A stretch of 34,394 nt of DNA from an uncultured Clostridia bacterium (lineage in GTDB: Bacteria > Bacillota > Clostridia > Christensenellales > UBA1242). How positions within the stretch are numbered: the first letter of the stretch is position 1; the number at the start of each line of letters is the position of its first letter. The stretch lies in assembly GCA_944377435.1 (NCBI GenBank), contig CALWEY010000014.1, forward strand, positions 1 through 34,394, given 5' to 3'. A program made the position numbers and the translations under genes. Positions 1-7,888 of the stretch are shown piece by piece. The notes under the pieces are model-generated. The model was not told the origin of the DNA. It saw only the letters and a list, made by a program, of their open reading frames with translations, and did no database searches.

Positions 1-220
1 CACTCCACCAAAGCAACCTTACATCACATAGCACACAAGTTTAATGTTGCTTCCGTCAGGACCTCACATGGTTCGCAAGTGGTCTATTGCATAAGACCTT
101 GATTTCAACATGTCTAAATAATAAAACAAATATATGCACTAAAACCTCAGTCAGTTGGTCAACTCTACATATAGTGGATTGTAGATACAGAGAACCACTA
201 ACTCCCCGTTTAGCACAGCA
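1..220 (-). ncRNA. ffs: Signal recognition particle RNA, large form (3' end cut by window edge)
   Basis: Read on the minus strand, this starts TGCTGTGCTAAACGGGGAG and soon has CTGTATCTACAATCCACTAT. This is the Alu-domain pattern of the long SRP RNA of Bacillus and Clostridia. Further on is the domain IV core GTGAGGTCCTGACGGAAGCA, the symmetric and asymmetric loops that bind Ffh. The RNA is the scaffold of SRP, which targets nascent membrane proteins. The long form is about 265 nt, so the last few tens of bases lie beyond position 1. A sigma-A promoter sits at the right distance for a start near 220. No protein reading frame is supported here. Confidence 0.93.
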
Positions 221-225
221 ATAGT

Positions 226-254
226 ATTGTATATTAAAACTAAAAAAAAATCAA
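226..254 (-). promoter_or_regulatory. Sigma-A promoter of the SRP RNA
   Basis: On the minus strand, -35 TTGATT (254-249) and -10 TACAAT (231-226) are 17 bp apart. Transcription would begin near 219-220, exactly where the recognisable SRP RNA begins. Confidence 0.75.
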
Positions 255-280
255 TATTTTTTTATGATTTGTTAAATTGT

Positions 281-309
281 TTGCATTTTTTGTTTGTATT
301 TAATACACT
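281..309 (+). promoter_or_regulatory. Possible promoter of the HEPN-CBS gene
   Basis: TTGCAT (281-286) and TACACT (304-309) with a 17-bp spacer, about 44 bp before the chosen TTG start and divergent from the SRP RNA promoter. The match is moderate in a very AT-rich stretch. Confidence 0.35.
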
Positions 310-352
310 AATACTAATAAAAGTACAAATTATAACAAAAGGGGAAAATATT

Positions 353-1072
353 TTGGAAAAAAGTAATGCGGTTAGGTTTATTGATGCCTATAATAAAATT
401 GATTATCAACTTAGAATACAATACAATTTTAAAAGAAGTATGAGCTTTTCTGATATGATTAGAAAGGCAGTTGTTATGAATCATATTGTGAGGAAATATG
501 AAGATGACTTAATAGATTTTGGCAGGCTTAGAAACGCAATCATTCATAAATCAAACGATAAATTTTTGATTGCAGAACCACATACTGATGTAGTAGAAAA
601 ACTTGAAAAAATTGCAAAACTTATATCAACGCCACCAAAAGTAATTGAAACAAGTTGTGTCCATGATGTTTTTACTGTGTCTTATGATGTTTCAATTTTA
701 AATGTAATAGAAATTATGGCACAAACAACATACTCCAATATTCCTGTTTTTAAAGATGGAGTTTTAATTGGCGTGGCAAATGGTCAAAAAATTATTGATG
801 CCTTTGGCGATTATATGCTTAAAGGTGGAGTTTGTTCGGACTTTTTGAACAATAAAACAATAGAAGAAATTGTAACAATTCCAACCAGCAAAAAATACTA
901 TGAAATTGCAAGTATCGATGTTACAGTTGAAGAAATTATGAATATGTTTTTTACTAACAGAAAACTTTTGTGCGTAATTTTAACAAAATATGGAAAAATG
1001 GGGGAAACTCCTGTTGGAATTATAACATCATCAGATTTTATGGAATTAAATAAAATTGTAGAAAACTACTAA
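353..1072 (+). CDS. HEPN-like/CBS-pair domain protein
   Basis: A 239-residue protein. The start is TTG at 353, because AAAAGGGGAAA lies just upstream; an ATG at 227 would overlap the SRP RNA promoter and add a Phe/Lys-rich stretch with no ribosome site. Residues 1-90 are helical and carry RNAIIH (R60-H65), which fits the R-X4-6-H motif of HEPN domains. Residues about 100-150 and 173-232 look like two CBS motifs (SNIPVFKDGVLIG; PVGIITSSDF), which usually bind adenine nucleotides. The combination suggests a nucleotide-sensing protein, possibly controlling an RNase-like HEPN domain. The substrate is unknown, and the HEPN part may be non-catalytic. Sixteen bases separate it from the methyltransferase downstream, so the two are probably co-transcribed. 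Confidence 0.72.
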   Translation: MEKSNAVRFIDAYNKIDYQLRIQYNFKRSMSFSDMIRKAVVMNHIVRKYEDDLIDFGRLRNAIIHKSNDKFLIAEPHTDVVEKLEKIAKLISTPPKVIETSCVHDVFTVSYDVSILNVIEIMAQTTYSNIPVFKDGVLIGVANGQKIIDAFGDYMLKGGVCSDFLNNKTIEEIVTIPTSKKYYEIASIDVTVEEIMNMFFTNRKLLCVILTKYGKMGETPVGIITSSDFMELNKIVENY

Positions 1073-1088
1073 ATTAAAAGGCAAAAAA

Positions 1089-1937
1089 ATGAAATATAAT
1101 AATGAATGGAAAGATTACGAAGTAATATCTACATCAAATGGTGAGAAACTCGAAAGATGGGGAGAGTATAAACTTCTTAGACCAGACCCACAAGTAATAT
1201 GGAATACAGGTAAAAATTTAAGAGTTAAAGATCTCAATGCGCACTATCACAGAAGCTCTTCTGGTGGTGGAGAGTGGGAATATTTAATAAAAATGAAAGA
1301 TGAGTGGACAGTTAGTTGGAGAAATCTTACATTTTTAATTAAGCCTATGGGTTTTAAACACACTGGACTTTTTCCAGAACAAGCAGTTAATTGGGACATG
1401 ATGATAAATTTAATAAAAAATGCAAAAAGAGAAATTAAAGTTTTAAATTTGTTTGCCTACACTGGTGGAGCAACGGTTGCTTGCACAAGTGCAGGGGCAG
1501 TTGTTACTCATGTTGATGCAAGTAAGAATATGGTTGATAGAGCAAAACAAAATATGAAATTATCCAATCTTGACACAAAACCTGTTAGGTATATTGTTGA
1601 TGACTGCAAAAAATTTGTAGAGCGTGAAATTAGACGCGGTAACAAGTACGATGCTATTATTATGGACCCACCAAGTTATGGCAGAGGACCAAGTGGCGAG
1701 ATGTGGAAAATAGAAGATAATTTATTTGATTTTGTTAAACTTGTAAAGCAAGTTTTGTCAGATAATCCTTTGTTTGTTTTAATAAATTCATATACAACAG
1801 GACTTCAACCACTAGTTTTAAGAAACATTTTACAACTTGTTTTTGGCGAGAATAATATAGATACTTATGAAGTTGGCATAAAATGCAAAGATAATTTAAT
1901 TTTACCATGTGGAGCAAGTGGGGTTAAAACATGGTAA
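1089..1937 (+). CDS. Class I SAM-dependent methyltransferase, RlmI/RlmK-like
   Basis: A 282-residue protein with a Rossmann methyltransferase core. Motif I is NLFAYTGGAT (about 120-129), the acidic ribose-binding end of strand 2 is THVDAS (about 140-145), and motif IV is DPPSYGRG (193-200). DPPSY with the preceding FAYTGGATVA is typical of the family that includes the 23S rRNA m5C enzyme RlmI. This protein lacks an obvious N-terminal PUA domain, so its exact rRNA site cannot be assigned. The last 7 nt overlap the start of the pseudouridine synthase, which suggests translational coupling of two RNA-modification genes. Confidence 0.82.
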   Translation: MKYNNEWKDYEVISTSNGEKLERWGEYKLLRPDPQVIWNTGKNLRVKDLNAHYHRSSSGGGEWEYLIKMKDEWTVSWRNLTFLIKPMGFKHTGLFPEQAVNWDMMINLIKNAKREIKVLNLFAYTGGATVACTSAGAVVTHVDASKNMVDRAKQNMKLSNLDTKPVRYIVDDCKKFVEREIRRGNKYDAIIMDPPSYGRGPSGEMWKIEDNLFDFVKLVKQVLSDNPLFVLINSYTTGLQPLVLRNILQLVFGENNIDTYEVGIKCKDNLILPCGASGVKTW

Positions 1938-2623
1938 ATGTTTTGTACGAAGATAACCATGTTTTAGTTTGTGTAAAACCTCAAAATATTCCAACGCAAC
2001 AAGACAGTTCAAACGATTTGGACATGCTTAATATTGTTAAAGGTTATATAAAAGAAAAATATCATAAGCAAGGTAATGTTTATGTTGGTCTTGTGCATAG
2101 ATTAGATAGACCGACAGGTGGCGTGATGGTGTTTGCAAAAACATCAAAAAGTGCAAAAAGATTAAGCGAACAAATAAAAACAAAAAATTTTGAAAAAAAT
2201 TATTTTGCTGTTTTGTGTGGCATTCCTAAAAACACAAGTGGAACGCTTGTTCATTATCTTAAAAAAAATGAAAAGCAAAATAAAGTTTATATTACATCGC
2301 AAGATGATGAGGGCTCAAAAAGAGCAGAACTAGATTATGAAGTAATTGAAACATATCAGAATAGGCTATCACTAGCTAGCATAAAACTAAAAACAGGAAG
2401 AAGTCATCAAATTAGAGTGCAAATGTCAAGCATGAAAACTCCACTTTTTGGGGATAGTAAATATGGAGAAAATGTCAATAATAATAATCTAGCATTGTGG
2501 GCGTATAAAGTATCGTTTGTTCACCCAACTACAAAACAAAAATTAACTTTTGTTGCATATCCACCTCTTTGTGATGTGCCATGGAAATATTTTCAAAAAT
2601 TAAAAATAAATAAAGGAAATTAA
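1931..2623 (+). CDS. RluA-family pseudouridine synthase
   Basis: A 230-residue protein that converts uridine to pseudouridine in rRNA or tRNA. The family signature HRLDRPTGG starts at H56, and D59 is the expected catalytic aspartate. LKTGRSHQIRVQ is the conserved C-terminal motif. There is no N-terminal S4 domain, so it is a short RluA-type member rather than a full RluD. The start overlaps the methyltransferase by 7 nt, and the oligopeptidase gene follows after one base, so this is one tight operon. The target nucleotide cannot be told from sequence. Confidence 0.88.
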   Translation: MVNVLYEDNHVLVCVKPQNIPTQQDSSNDLDMLNIVKGYIKEKYHKQGNVYVGLVHRLDRPTGGVMVFAKTSKSAKRLSEQIKTKNFEKNYFAVLCGIPKNTSGTLVHYLKKNEKQNKVYITSQDDEGSKRAELDYEVIETYQNRLSLASIKLKTGRSHQIRVQMSSMKTPLFGDSKYGENVNNNNLALWAYKVSFVHPTTKQKLTFVAYPPLCDVPWKYFQKLKINKGN

Positions 2624-2624
2624 A

Positions 2625-4400
2625 ATGAAATTAAGAGAAGAAATTGAAGAAAAATATAAATGGGATTTATCTAATTATTTTAAAGATACACTAGAGTGGG
2701 ACAATTTATTTAATTATGTAAAAAATAATTATAAAGAAATATTAAAATATGAAAATAAATTAAACAATAAAAAAGATATTTTTTCATGTTTAGAATTAGA
2801 AAATAAAATTTCTTATGATGCAGGACTTTTGTATGTTTATGCAAGCCTTTTAACAAAAGAAGATTCAACCAATTCTGCTTCTCAAAATTTATTAAATAAA
2901 ATAGAAAAATTAAGTGTAGAAATTGACGAAAACACTTCATTTATTTCTGCCGAAATTAAAGAACTTGATAATGAATTTTTAAATGATTTAATAAAAGATG
3001 AAAAATTTAAAAATTATGATTTATATTTTAAAAATATTTTAAAAAATAAAAAACATATGCTTTCAAAAAATGAAGAAAAATTATTGGCAGGAACGGATGA
3101 ATTTTCGGGACAATTTTCAAGCATATTTGATAAATTTGACACTGCCGATGTTAAATTTGATGACATTAAAGATTCTTGTGGCAAAGTTTATGAAATGAAC
3201 AATTCGGTGTATGGAAAATATTCTCAATCGCAAGATAGAACACTTAGAAAAAATGCCTATATAAGCATGAATGGAGCATATGGCAAATTAAATCACACAA
3301 TAACAGAAATTTATATGGGCAGTGTTAAAAGCGATTGTTTTTACTCAAAAATAAGAAATTTTAATTCAAGTTTGGAAGCATCACTTTATGCCGAAGAAGT
3401 AGATAAATCTGTTTATGACACATTGGTAAAAAGCGTAAATGATAATCTTGGCGTTTTTCATAAATTTTTTGATTTAAAAAGAAAAATTTTAAAACTAAAT
3501 AAGTTGGCTGTATATGATATGCGTGCTGGCACAAAAAAAAAAAAAAAAGAATATTCATATGATGAAGCATTTGAAATTGTAAAGAGTGCCACAAAAGTTT
3601 TGGGCGATGATTATGTTAGTGTGCTAAATTCAGCAAAAAACGAAAGATGGCTTGATGTTTATGCAAACAAGGGAAAAGACACAGGTGCGTTTAGTTGGGG
3701 ATTTTATTCAAAAAATCCTGTTGTGCTTTTAAACTTTGAAAACACAATAAACGATGTTTTTACACTTGGTCATGAACTTGGACATAGTATGCACACATAT
3801 TATTCAAATAAAAATCAGCCTATGCAAAAGGCTGGTTACGAAATATTTGTTGCCGAAGTAGCTTCAACAGTAAATGAAATGCTTATAATAAATTATCTTT
3901 TAAAAAATGCAAAATCAAACAGAGAAAAAGTTTATTATTATGATTATTTATTTAAAATGTTCTATTCTACAATATTTAGACAAACACTTTTTGCTGAATT
4001 TGAAGAACATGTGCATAACTGCTATGAAAAAGGACTAGAAACCACATCACAAGCACTAAACGATTACTATTATAACTTAAATAAAAGATATTTTGGCGAA
4101 AATGTTGAACTTGTGGACGAAATTAAATATGAATGGTCAAGAATACCACATTTTTATTCTTCATTTTATGTTTACAAATATGCAACAGGTTTAATATCTG
4201 CATTTTTAATTGCAAATAAAATTTGCGCAGGCGATAAAGAAACTTTACAGGGTTATAGAAAATTTCTAACAATGGGATCAACAAAACCACCTGTAGAACT
4301 TTTAAAAATTGCAGGAGTAGACTTAGATAATAAACAAACATTTGATTATGTTTTTAATAAGATGCAAAAACTATTAAACGATTGGGAAAAACTTATATAA
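2625..4400 (+). CDS. pepF: Oligoendopeptidase F, M3 family zinc metallopeptidase
   Basis: A 591-residue cytoplasmic enzyme that cleaves short peptides, close to the usual 600 residues of PepF. The zinc site HELGH is at 383-387 (E384 catalytic), with the third ligand likely E411 in FVAEVAST. There is no signal peptide. Codons for five consecutive lysines lie in a run of 16 A (3533-3548), an unusual homopolymer inside a well-conserved enzyme; the frame is intact across it. It ends the operon begun at 353 and is followed by a hairpin terminator. Confidence 0.95.
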   Translation: MKLREEIEEKYKWDLSNYFKDTLEWDNLFNYVKNNYKEILKYENKLNNKKDIFSCLELENKISYDAGLLYVYASLLTKEDSTNSASQNLLNKIEKLSVEIDENTSFISAEIKELDNEFLNDLIKDEKFKNYDLYFKNILKNKKHMLSKNEEKLLAGTDEFSGQFSSIFDKFDTADVKFDDIKDSCGKVYEMNNSVYGKYSQSQDRTLRKNAYISMNGAYGKLNHTITEIYMGSVKSDCFYSKIRNFNSSLEASLYAEEVDKSVYDTLVKSVNDNLGVFHKFFDLKRKILKLNKLAVYDMRAGTKKKKKEYSYDEAFEIVKSATKVLGDDYVSVLNSAKNERWLDVYANKGKDTGAFSWGFYSKNPVVLLNFENTINDVFTLGHELGHSMHTYYSNKNQPMQKAGYEIFVAEVASTVNEMLIINYLLKNAKSNREKVYYYDYLFKMFYSTIFRQTLFAEFEEHVHNCYEKGLETTSQALNDYYYNLNKRYFGENVELVDEIKYEWSRIPHFYSSFYVYKYATGLISAFLIANKICAGDKETLQGYRKFLTMGSTKPPVELLKIAGVDLDNKQTFDYVFNKMQKLLNDWEKLI

Positions 4401-4405
4401 ATATT

Positions 4406-4436
4406 ATGCTTAAAAGATTTTCTTTTAGGCATTTTT
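4406..4436 (+). terminator. Intrinsic terminator after pepF
   Basis: A 12-bp stem (4406-4417 with 4421-4432, one T-G pair), a 3-nt loop and a short T run to 4436. It also touches the end of the convergent Cys-rich gene. Confidence 0.65.
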
Positions 4437-4704
4437 AATATAAAGTTTTGCCAATAATAATTCCGCTAAGTAAGTATATTAGTTCATCACAAGAACAATT
4501 TTGTCTACGGCAATTTTTATCGCATGGTATATTTGGCGTACATGGATTGTTGCATGATGGGAATGGTGGAAACCATGGGAAATTGTTTAGGTGGCAGTTG
4601 TTGCAAGCATAGTTAAAACCACAACCTAAATTGTTTGGACGAAAGCAATTTGACCTCATATCAATGTATGGGTGTTCTTCATATGTTCTGTATATATAAC
4701 GCAT
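4435..4704 (-). CDS. Small cysteine-rich protein, spore-coat-like
   Basis: An 89-residue protein with ten cysteines between about residues 18 and 72, many in NC, PC or GC pairs, and an Asn/Pro-rich middle. A hydrophobic tail (IYLLSGIIIGKTLY) follows. The start is ATG at 4704, six bases after GGAGG; the ATG at 4716 would put that Shine-Dalgarno inside the gene. I do not recognise a named family. Cys/Asn/Pro-rich composition of this kind is seen in spore surface proteins and small metal-binding proteins, but this is inference. It lies 45 nt after the Asn-rich gene on the same strand, and its ribosome site is inside a 32-nt hairpin. Confidence 0.6.
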   Translation of the reverse strand: MRYIYRTYEEHPYIDMRSNCFRPNNLGCGFNYACNNCHLNNFPWFPPFPSCNNPCTPNIPCDKNCRRQNCSCDELIYLLSGIIIGKTLY

Positions 4705-4736
4705 AATAACCTCCATACCATGATATGAAGGTTATT
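4705..4736 (-). promoter_or_regulatory. RNA hairpin masking the Shine-Dalgarno of the Cys-rich gene
   Basis: The minus-strand transcript of this stretch folds on itself completely: all 16 positions pair, two as G-U, and the stem ends directly before the ATG. GGAGG lies wholly inside the 3' arm. As DNA, or as plus-strand RNA, the two G-U positions become A-C mismatches. Confidence 0.6.
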
Positions 4737-4749
4737 TTTAATATGTACC

Positions 4750-5163
4750 TTATTCAATTTTTGTGTACGACGACACATCAATTTTGTCGCTCTCAATTTT
4801 TTGTTCTTTCTTATTATTACTATTATTAGATAATATTGAACTAATTAGGGGATTAGACCCGCTTAAACTTGGCAAGATTTCGTTTATTCCTTTGTTTGAC
4901 ATAAGAAGCGGAAGCAATTTACTGAGCATGTTTGATTGATTATTTTCCATTTGATTTTGTAAGTTGTTATTTTGGGAATTTTGACCATCAAAGTCAGTGT
5001 TAATGTACGGATATGCATTTATATTAAAATTGTTTTGATTATTTTCACTTTGTTGATTATTGTTTCCACTATTACTCACTGAATTTGAATTGTTTATATT
5101 TGAAAGATTTGAGTTGTTTAAATTTGGAAGAAAAGAAAAAAGGTTGTTTAAAATATTGTTCAT
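4750..5163 (-). CDS. Asn/Gln/Ser-rich hypothetical protein
   Basis: A 137-residue low-complexity protein. About 35 asparagines are concentrated in residues 15-75, followed by a hydrophobic block (MLSKLLPLLMSNKG) and an ILPSL...ISSIL repeat-like segment. The start at 5163 is chosen because GGAG lies six bases upstream; the ATG at 5193 has no ribosome site and would cross the divergent promoter region. No family is recognised. The composition, and the promoter-like CATANNNTA motif upstream, would fit a sporulation or spore-surface role, but that is inference. It probably forms a two-gene operon with the Cys-rich gene. Confidence 0.55.
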   Translation of the reverse strand: MNNILNNLFSFLPNLNNSNLSNINNSNSVSNSGNNNQQSENNQNNFNINAYPYINTDFDGQNSQNNNLQNQMENNQSNMLSKLLPLLMSNKGINEILPSLSGSNPLISSILSNNSNNKKEQKIESDKIDVSSYTKIE

Positions 5164-5174
5164 AATAACTCCAT

Positions 5175-5203
5175 CACTAAATATAATATGCAAGCATATA
5201 TTA
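5175..5203. promoter_or_regulatory. Divergent promoter region with CATANNNTA motifs on both strands
   Basis: The inverted repeat ATATGC-AA-GCATAT (5186-5199) places CATATATTA on the plus strand (5195-5203) and CATATTATA on the minus strand. Both fit the -10 element CATANNNTA of mother-cell factors SigE/SigK, with an AC dinucleotide 17-18 bp upstream in each direction. These motifs are short and the region is AT-rich. Confidence 0.35.
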
Positions 5204-5223
5204 TTTTAGTTAAAGGAGTGTTT

Positions 5224-5532
5224 ATGAAACTGAGTGAATTTAAAAACACAGAAAAAAGTCAATCTAAATCTAGCGAAAACAGAGAAAAAGAAGATAAAAA
5301 AGTTAAACACACAAATAAACAAAATGAAAAGACAATTGAAGAGTTATATAGTACATATAAAAACATGAATTCAAACGAACTTCTAGCACAGTTATTAAAG
5401 CAAGTTGACAGTCAAAAAAAAGAAGGAACATTTGATTTTGACAATTTAAAAAACTCTTTAAATCAAGTTATGCCGTTTTTAAATGAAGAACAAAAAAATA
5501 ATTTAATGACAATTTTAAATCAAATTAAATAA
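5224..5532 (+). CDS. Small charged hypothetical protein
   Basis: A 102-residue soluble protein. Residues 1-45 are Lys/Glu/Ser-rich and probably disordered. Residues 46-102 look like a small helical domain (EELYSTYKNMNSNELLAQL, then MPFLNEEQKNNL). The start is ATG at 5224, following AAAGGAG; the ATG at 5188 lacks a ribosome site and lies in the divergent promoter. I recall similar C-terminal halves in uncharacterised Clostridia proteins but cannot give a function. Eight bases separate it from the protease gene downstream, so the two are probably co-transcribed. Confidence 0.6.
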   Translation: MKLSEFKNTEKSQSKSSENREKEDKKVKHTNKQNEKTIEELYSTYKNMNSNELLAQLLKQVDSQKKEGTFDFDNLKNSLNQVMPFLNEEQKNNLMTILNQIK

Positions 5533-5540
5533 AATGTAAT

Positions 5541-6665
5541 ATGAAAAAAATTGATGTGAGATTAGAAAAAATATTTACACTTTCAAACAAGGACGAAAAG
5601 CATACTTGTTTAGTTTATGTAAACAACTTTAACAAAGCAAGAAACTTTTTTGAAAGCAAAAATATAAAAGTATTAAGGGAATATAAATTTTTAAATTTAA
5701 TTGCAATATCGTCAAATCAGGAGACAATTTTTAGTTTTGAAAATTTGCCTTTTATCGATTATGTTGCAATGTCGTCACAGGTTATGGCACTTACAAATGT
5801 GGCACGCAAAATAATGGGGGCAGACAACTTGGACTTTGGTGGTGAAGGTGTTAATGTGGCTGTTATAGACACAGGCATAAGTTCGCATTTTGACTTTGTT
5901 TTAGGTCATAATAGAATAATAAAATTTGTTGACCTTATAAATGACAAACAAAAATTTTATGACGATAATGGTCATGGTACATTTGTTTCGGGAGTGCTAG
6001 CTGGAAATGGATTGTTATCTTTTGGAAAGTATAGAGGTTTTGCACCAAATTGCAACATAATTTCAGTTAAGGCACTAGACAAGAACGGTGAAGCAAATGC
6101 AATGGTTATTTTAGATGCCATGGAGTGGGTATTTGAAAATAGAAAAAAATACAACATAAAAGTTGTATGTATGAGTTTTGGTAGTGAACCTATTGGCTTT
6201 AATGATCCAATTATGAAAGGTGCTGAGAAATTATGGAATAATGGAGTTGTTGTGGTTGCAGCAGCGGGCAATAGTGGACCCAAATTTAAAACAATTAAAA
6301 GTCCGGGGATAAGTTCTAAAATAATTACGGTTGGTGGATTTAATGATAACAGAATGGGTCTAAAATATGAAGAAAGTTTTTTTGAGATTGCAGAGTTTTC
6401 TTCAAGGGGACCAGCATTTTCGAATATAAAGCCAGATTTAGTTGCTCCAAGTGTAGATATAACATCGTGCAGTAAGGACAATGGTTATATTAAACTTAGT
6501 GGAACAAGTGTTGCGACACCAATGATTGCTGGAATTTGTGCTTTAATACTTCAAAAATTTCCAAAATATAATCCTGACCAGATAAAGAAAATTTTACTTA
6601 GATGTTGCAAATCTATTTGCCATAACTACAATCTTGAAGGAATGGGTTATCCCAAAATAACATAA
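5541..6665 (+). CDS. Subtilisin-like serine protease (S8 family)
   Basis: A 374-residue protease with the complete S8 triad: D110 in AVIDTGIS, H145 in NGHGTFVSG and S323 in SGTSVATP. AAAGNSGP supplies the oxyanion asparagine. Residues 1-95 look like an I9-type pro-region. There is no signal peptide, so it is either intracellular (compare AprX) or, given the neighbours, acts in the developing spore; the second is speculation. The ribosome site before 5541 is poor, which suggests coupling to the small gene upstream. Its stop codon abuts the stop of the convergent murG with no base between. Confidence 0.9.
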   Translation: MKKIDVRLEKIFTLSNKDEKHTCLVYVNNFNKARNFFESKNIKVLREYKFLNLIAISSNQETIFSFENLPFIDYVAMSSQVMALTNVARKIMGADNLDFGGEGVNVAVIDTGISSHFDFVLGHNRIIKFVDLINDKQKFYDDNGHGTFVSGVLAGNGLLSFGKYRGFAPNCNIISVKALDKNGEANAMVILDAMEWVFENRKKYNIKVVCMSFGSEPIGFNDPIMKGAEKLWNNGVVVVAAAGNSGPKFKTIKSPGISSKIITVGGFNDNRMGLKYEESFFEIAEFSSRGPAFSNIKPDLVAPSVDITSCSKDNGYIKLSGTSVATPMIAGICALILQKFPKYNPDQIKKILLRCCKSICHNYNLEGMGYPKIT

Positions 6666-7715
6666 TCATTTTATTTGTTTAAGTATTATGTCAACAATCT
6701 TATTGTTGGCATTTTTTAGGTTTAATTTTTGTAAATTTGTGGTGTAAACATCTTGATTTTTTAAAGTATTGTCAATAGAATTTAACAAATTTTTTGTGTT
6801 TAAATTTTCTTGTAACAAAACATTTGCAAGTTTATTTTTTTCAAAATTTTTTGCATTTTCAACTTGGTCGCCTCTTGAATTTCCTTTTGGCAAAGGTATT
6901 AAAAGCATATTTTTTTGTATACTGGCAAGTTCAAAAATAGTATTTGCTCCACTTCTACAAACGCAAACATCACACAGGTCAAAAAAATCTTCAATATTAT
7001 TGGTAAATGGTACTTGATAATAGTTTTTTGCTTTTATTTTTTTTCCATTTTTGCCAGTTATATGTAAAACATTATAAAGATTTACAAGTTCGTTAATTGA
7101 ACTATAAACGGCTTCATTTATTGCTGTTGCACCTAAACTTCCGCCCATAAACATAACTGTTTTTTTTGATTTGTCATAATCAAATTTTTTAATTATGTTT
7201 TTTTTGTTGCCTTCAAATATTTGATTTCTTATAGGCGAGCCTGTAAATACACATTTTTTGTTTATTTTTGCTGTACTTTCAAAACTTGTGCAAACCACAT
7301 TTGCGTACTTTAGTATAATTTTGTTTGCAAGTCCCATGCTTAAATCTGATTCATGACTTACAACAGGAATTTTTAATTTTTTTCCAGCAATGCAAACAGG
7401 TACTGAAACATAGCCACCTTTTGAAAAAATAACATCAGGTTTTAATTTTTTTAAAATTTTTTTTGCTTGGCAAATGCTTTTTATTAGTTTGAAAGGAATT
7501 AAAAATGTATCAATTGATATTTTTCTAACAAATTTTGTGGCACTAATTTCATAAAAAGGAATGTTATATTTTTTCACGATTTCTTTTTCCATTGCATTTG
7601 TGCCTATGTAATAAATGTTGTCAAAATGTTCTTTTAAATAGGGAAGTAGTGCTATGTTTGGCATTATATGTCCAGCAGTTCCACCACCAGTTAAAATTAT
7701 TGTTCTTTTTCTCAT
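6666..7715 (-). CDS. murG: UDP-GlcNAc:lipid I N-acetylglucosaminyltransferase MurG
   Basis: A 349-residue membrane-associated GT28 glycosyltransferase that adds GlcNAc to lipid I to give lipid II. The N-terminal loop GGGTAGH is at 10-16, the second glycine-rich loop is GGSLGA, and the UDP-GlcNAc site contains RSGANTIFELAS. TTGGAG precedes the ATG. In most Firmicutes murG sits next to ftsW; here it stands alone, inverted, about 11 kb upstream of ftsW, so it has its own promoter. Its 3' end abuts the protease gene tail to tail. Confidence 0.95.
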   Translation of the reverse strand: MRKRTIILTGGGTAGHIMPNIALLPYLKEHFDNIYYIGTNAMEKEIVKKYNIPFYEISATKFVRKISIDTFLIPFKLIKSICQAKKILKKLKPDVIFSKGGYVSVPVCIAGKKLKIPVVSHESDLSMGLANKIILKYANVVCTSFESTAKINKKCVFTGSPIRNQIFEGNKKNIIKKFDYDKSKKTVMFMGGSLGATAINEAVYSSINELVNLYNVLHITGKNGKKIKAKNYYQVPFTNNIEDFFDLCDVCVCRSGANTIFELASIQKNMLLIPLPKGNSRGDQVENAKNFEKNKLANVLLQENLNTKNLLNSIDNTLKNQDVYTTNLQKLNLKNANNKIVDIILKQIK

Positions 7716-7888
7716 TTTTTCTCCAATAATAAAATTTAATTAAAAATATATTTGTTTATTTTTAATACTGATAATTTAATTTATGCAAATATTTGAAAAA
7801 TTATATATTTAAAAAATGTATTTATTATAAAAATTATTAAATTGTTTATAACTAATTTGTTAAAAAAAACATTTACAAAAACAAAAAA

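Noticed and set aside
227..352. N-terminal extension of the HEPN-CBS protein from ATG 227
   Set aside because: It overlaps the SRP RNA promoter, has no ribosome site and encodes Phe/Lys-rich sequence with no homology. TTG 353 has a strong site.
3533..3548. pepF as a frameshifted pseudogene because of the A16 run
   Set aside because: The frame is continuous on both sides and the zinc site lies downstream in the same frame.
5972..6481. 169-codon open frame opposite the S8 protease
   Set aside because: Antisense shadow of a protein with all catalytic motifs. No ribosome site and no recognisable domain.
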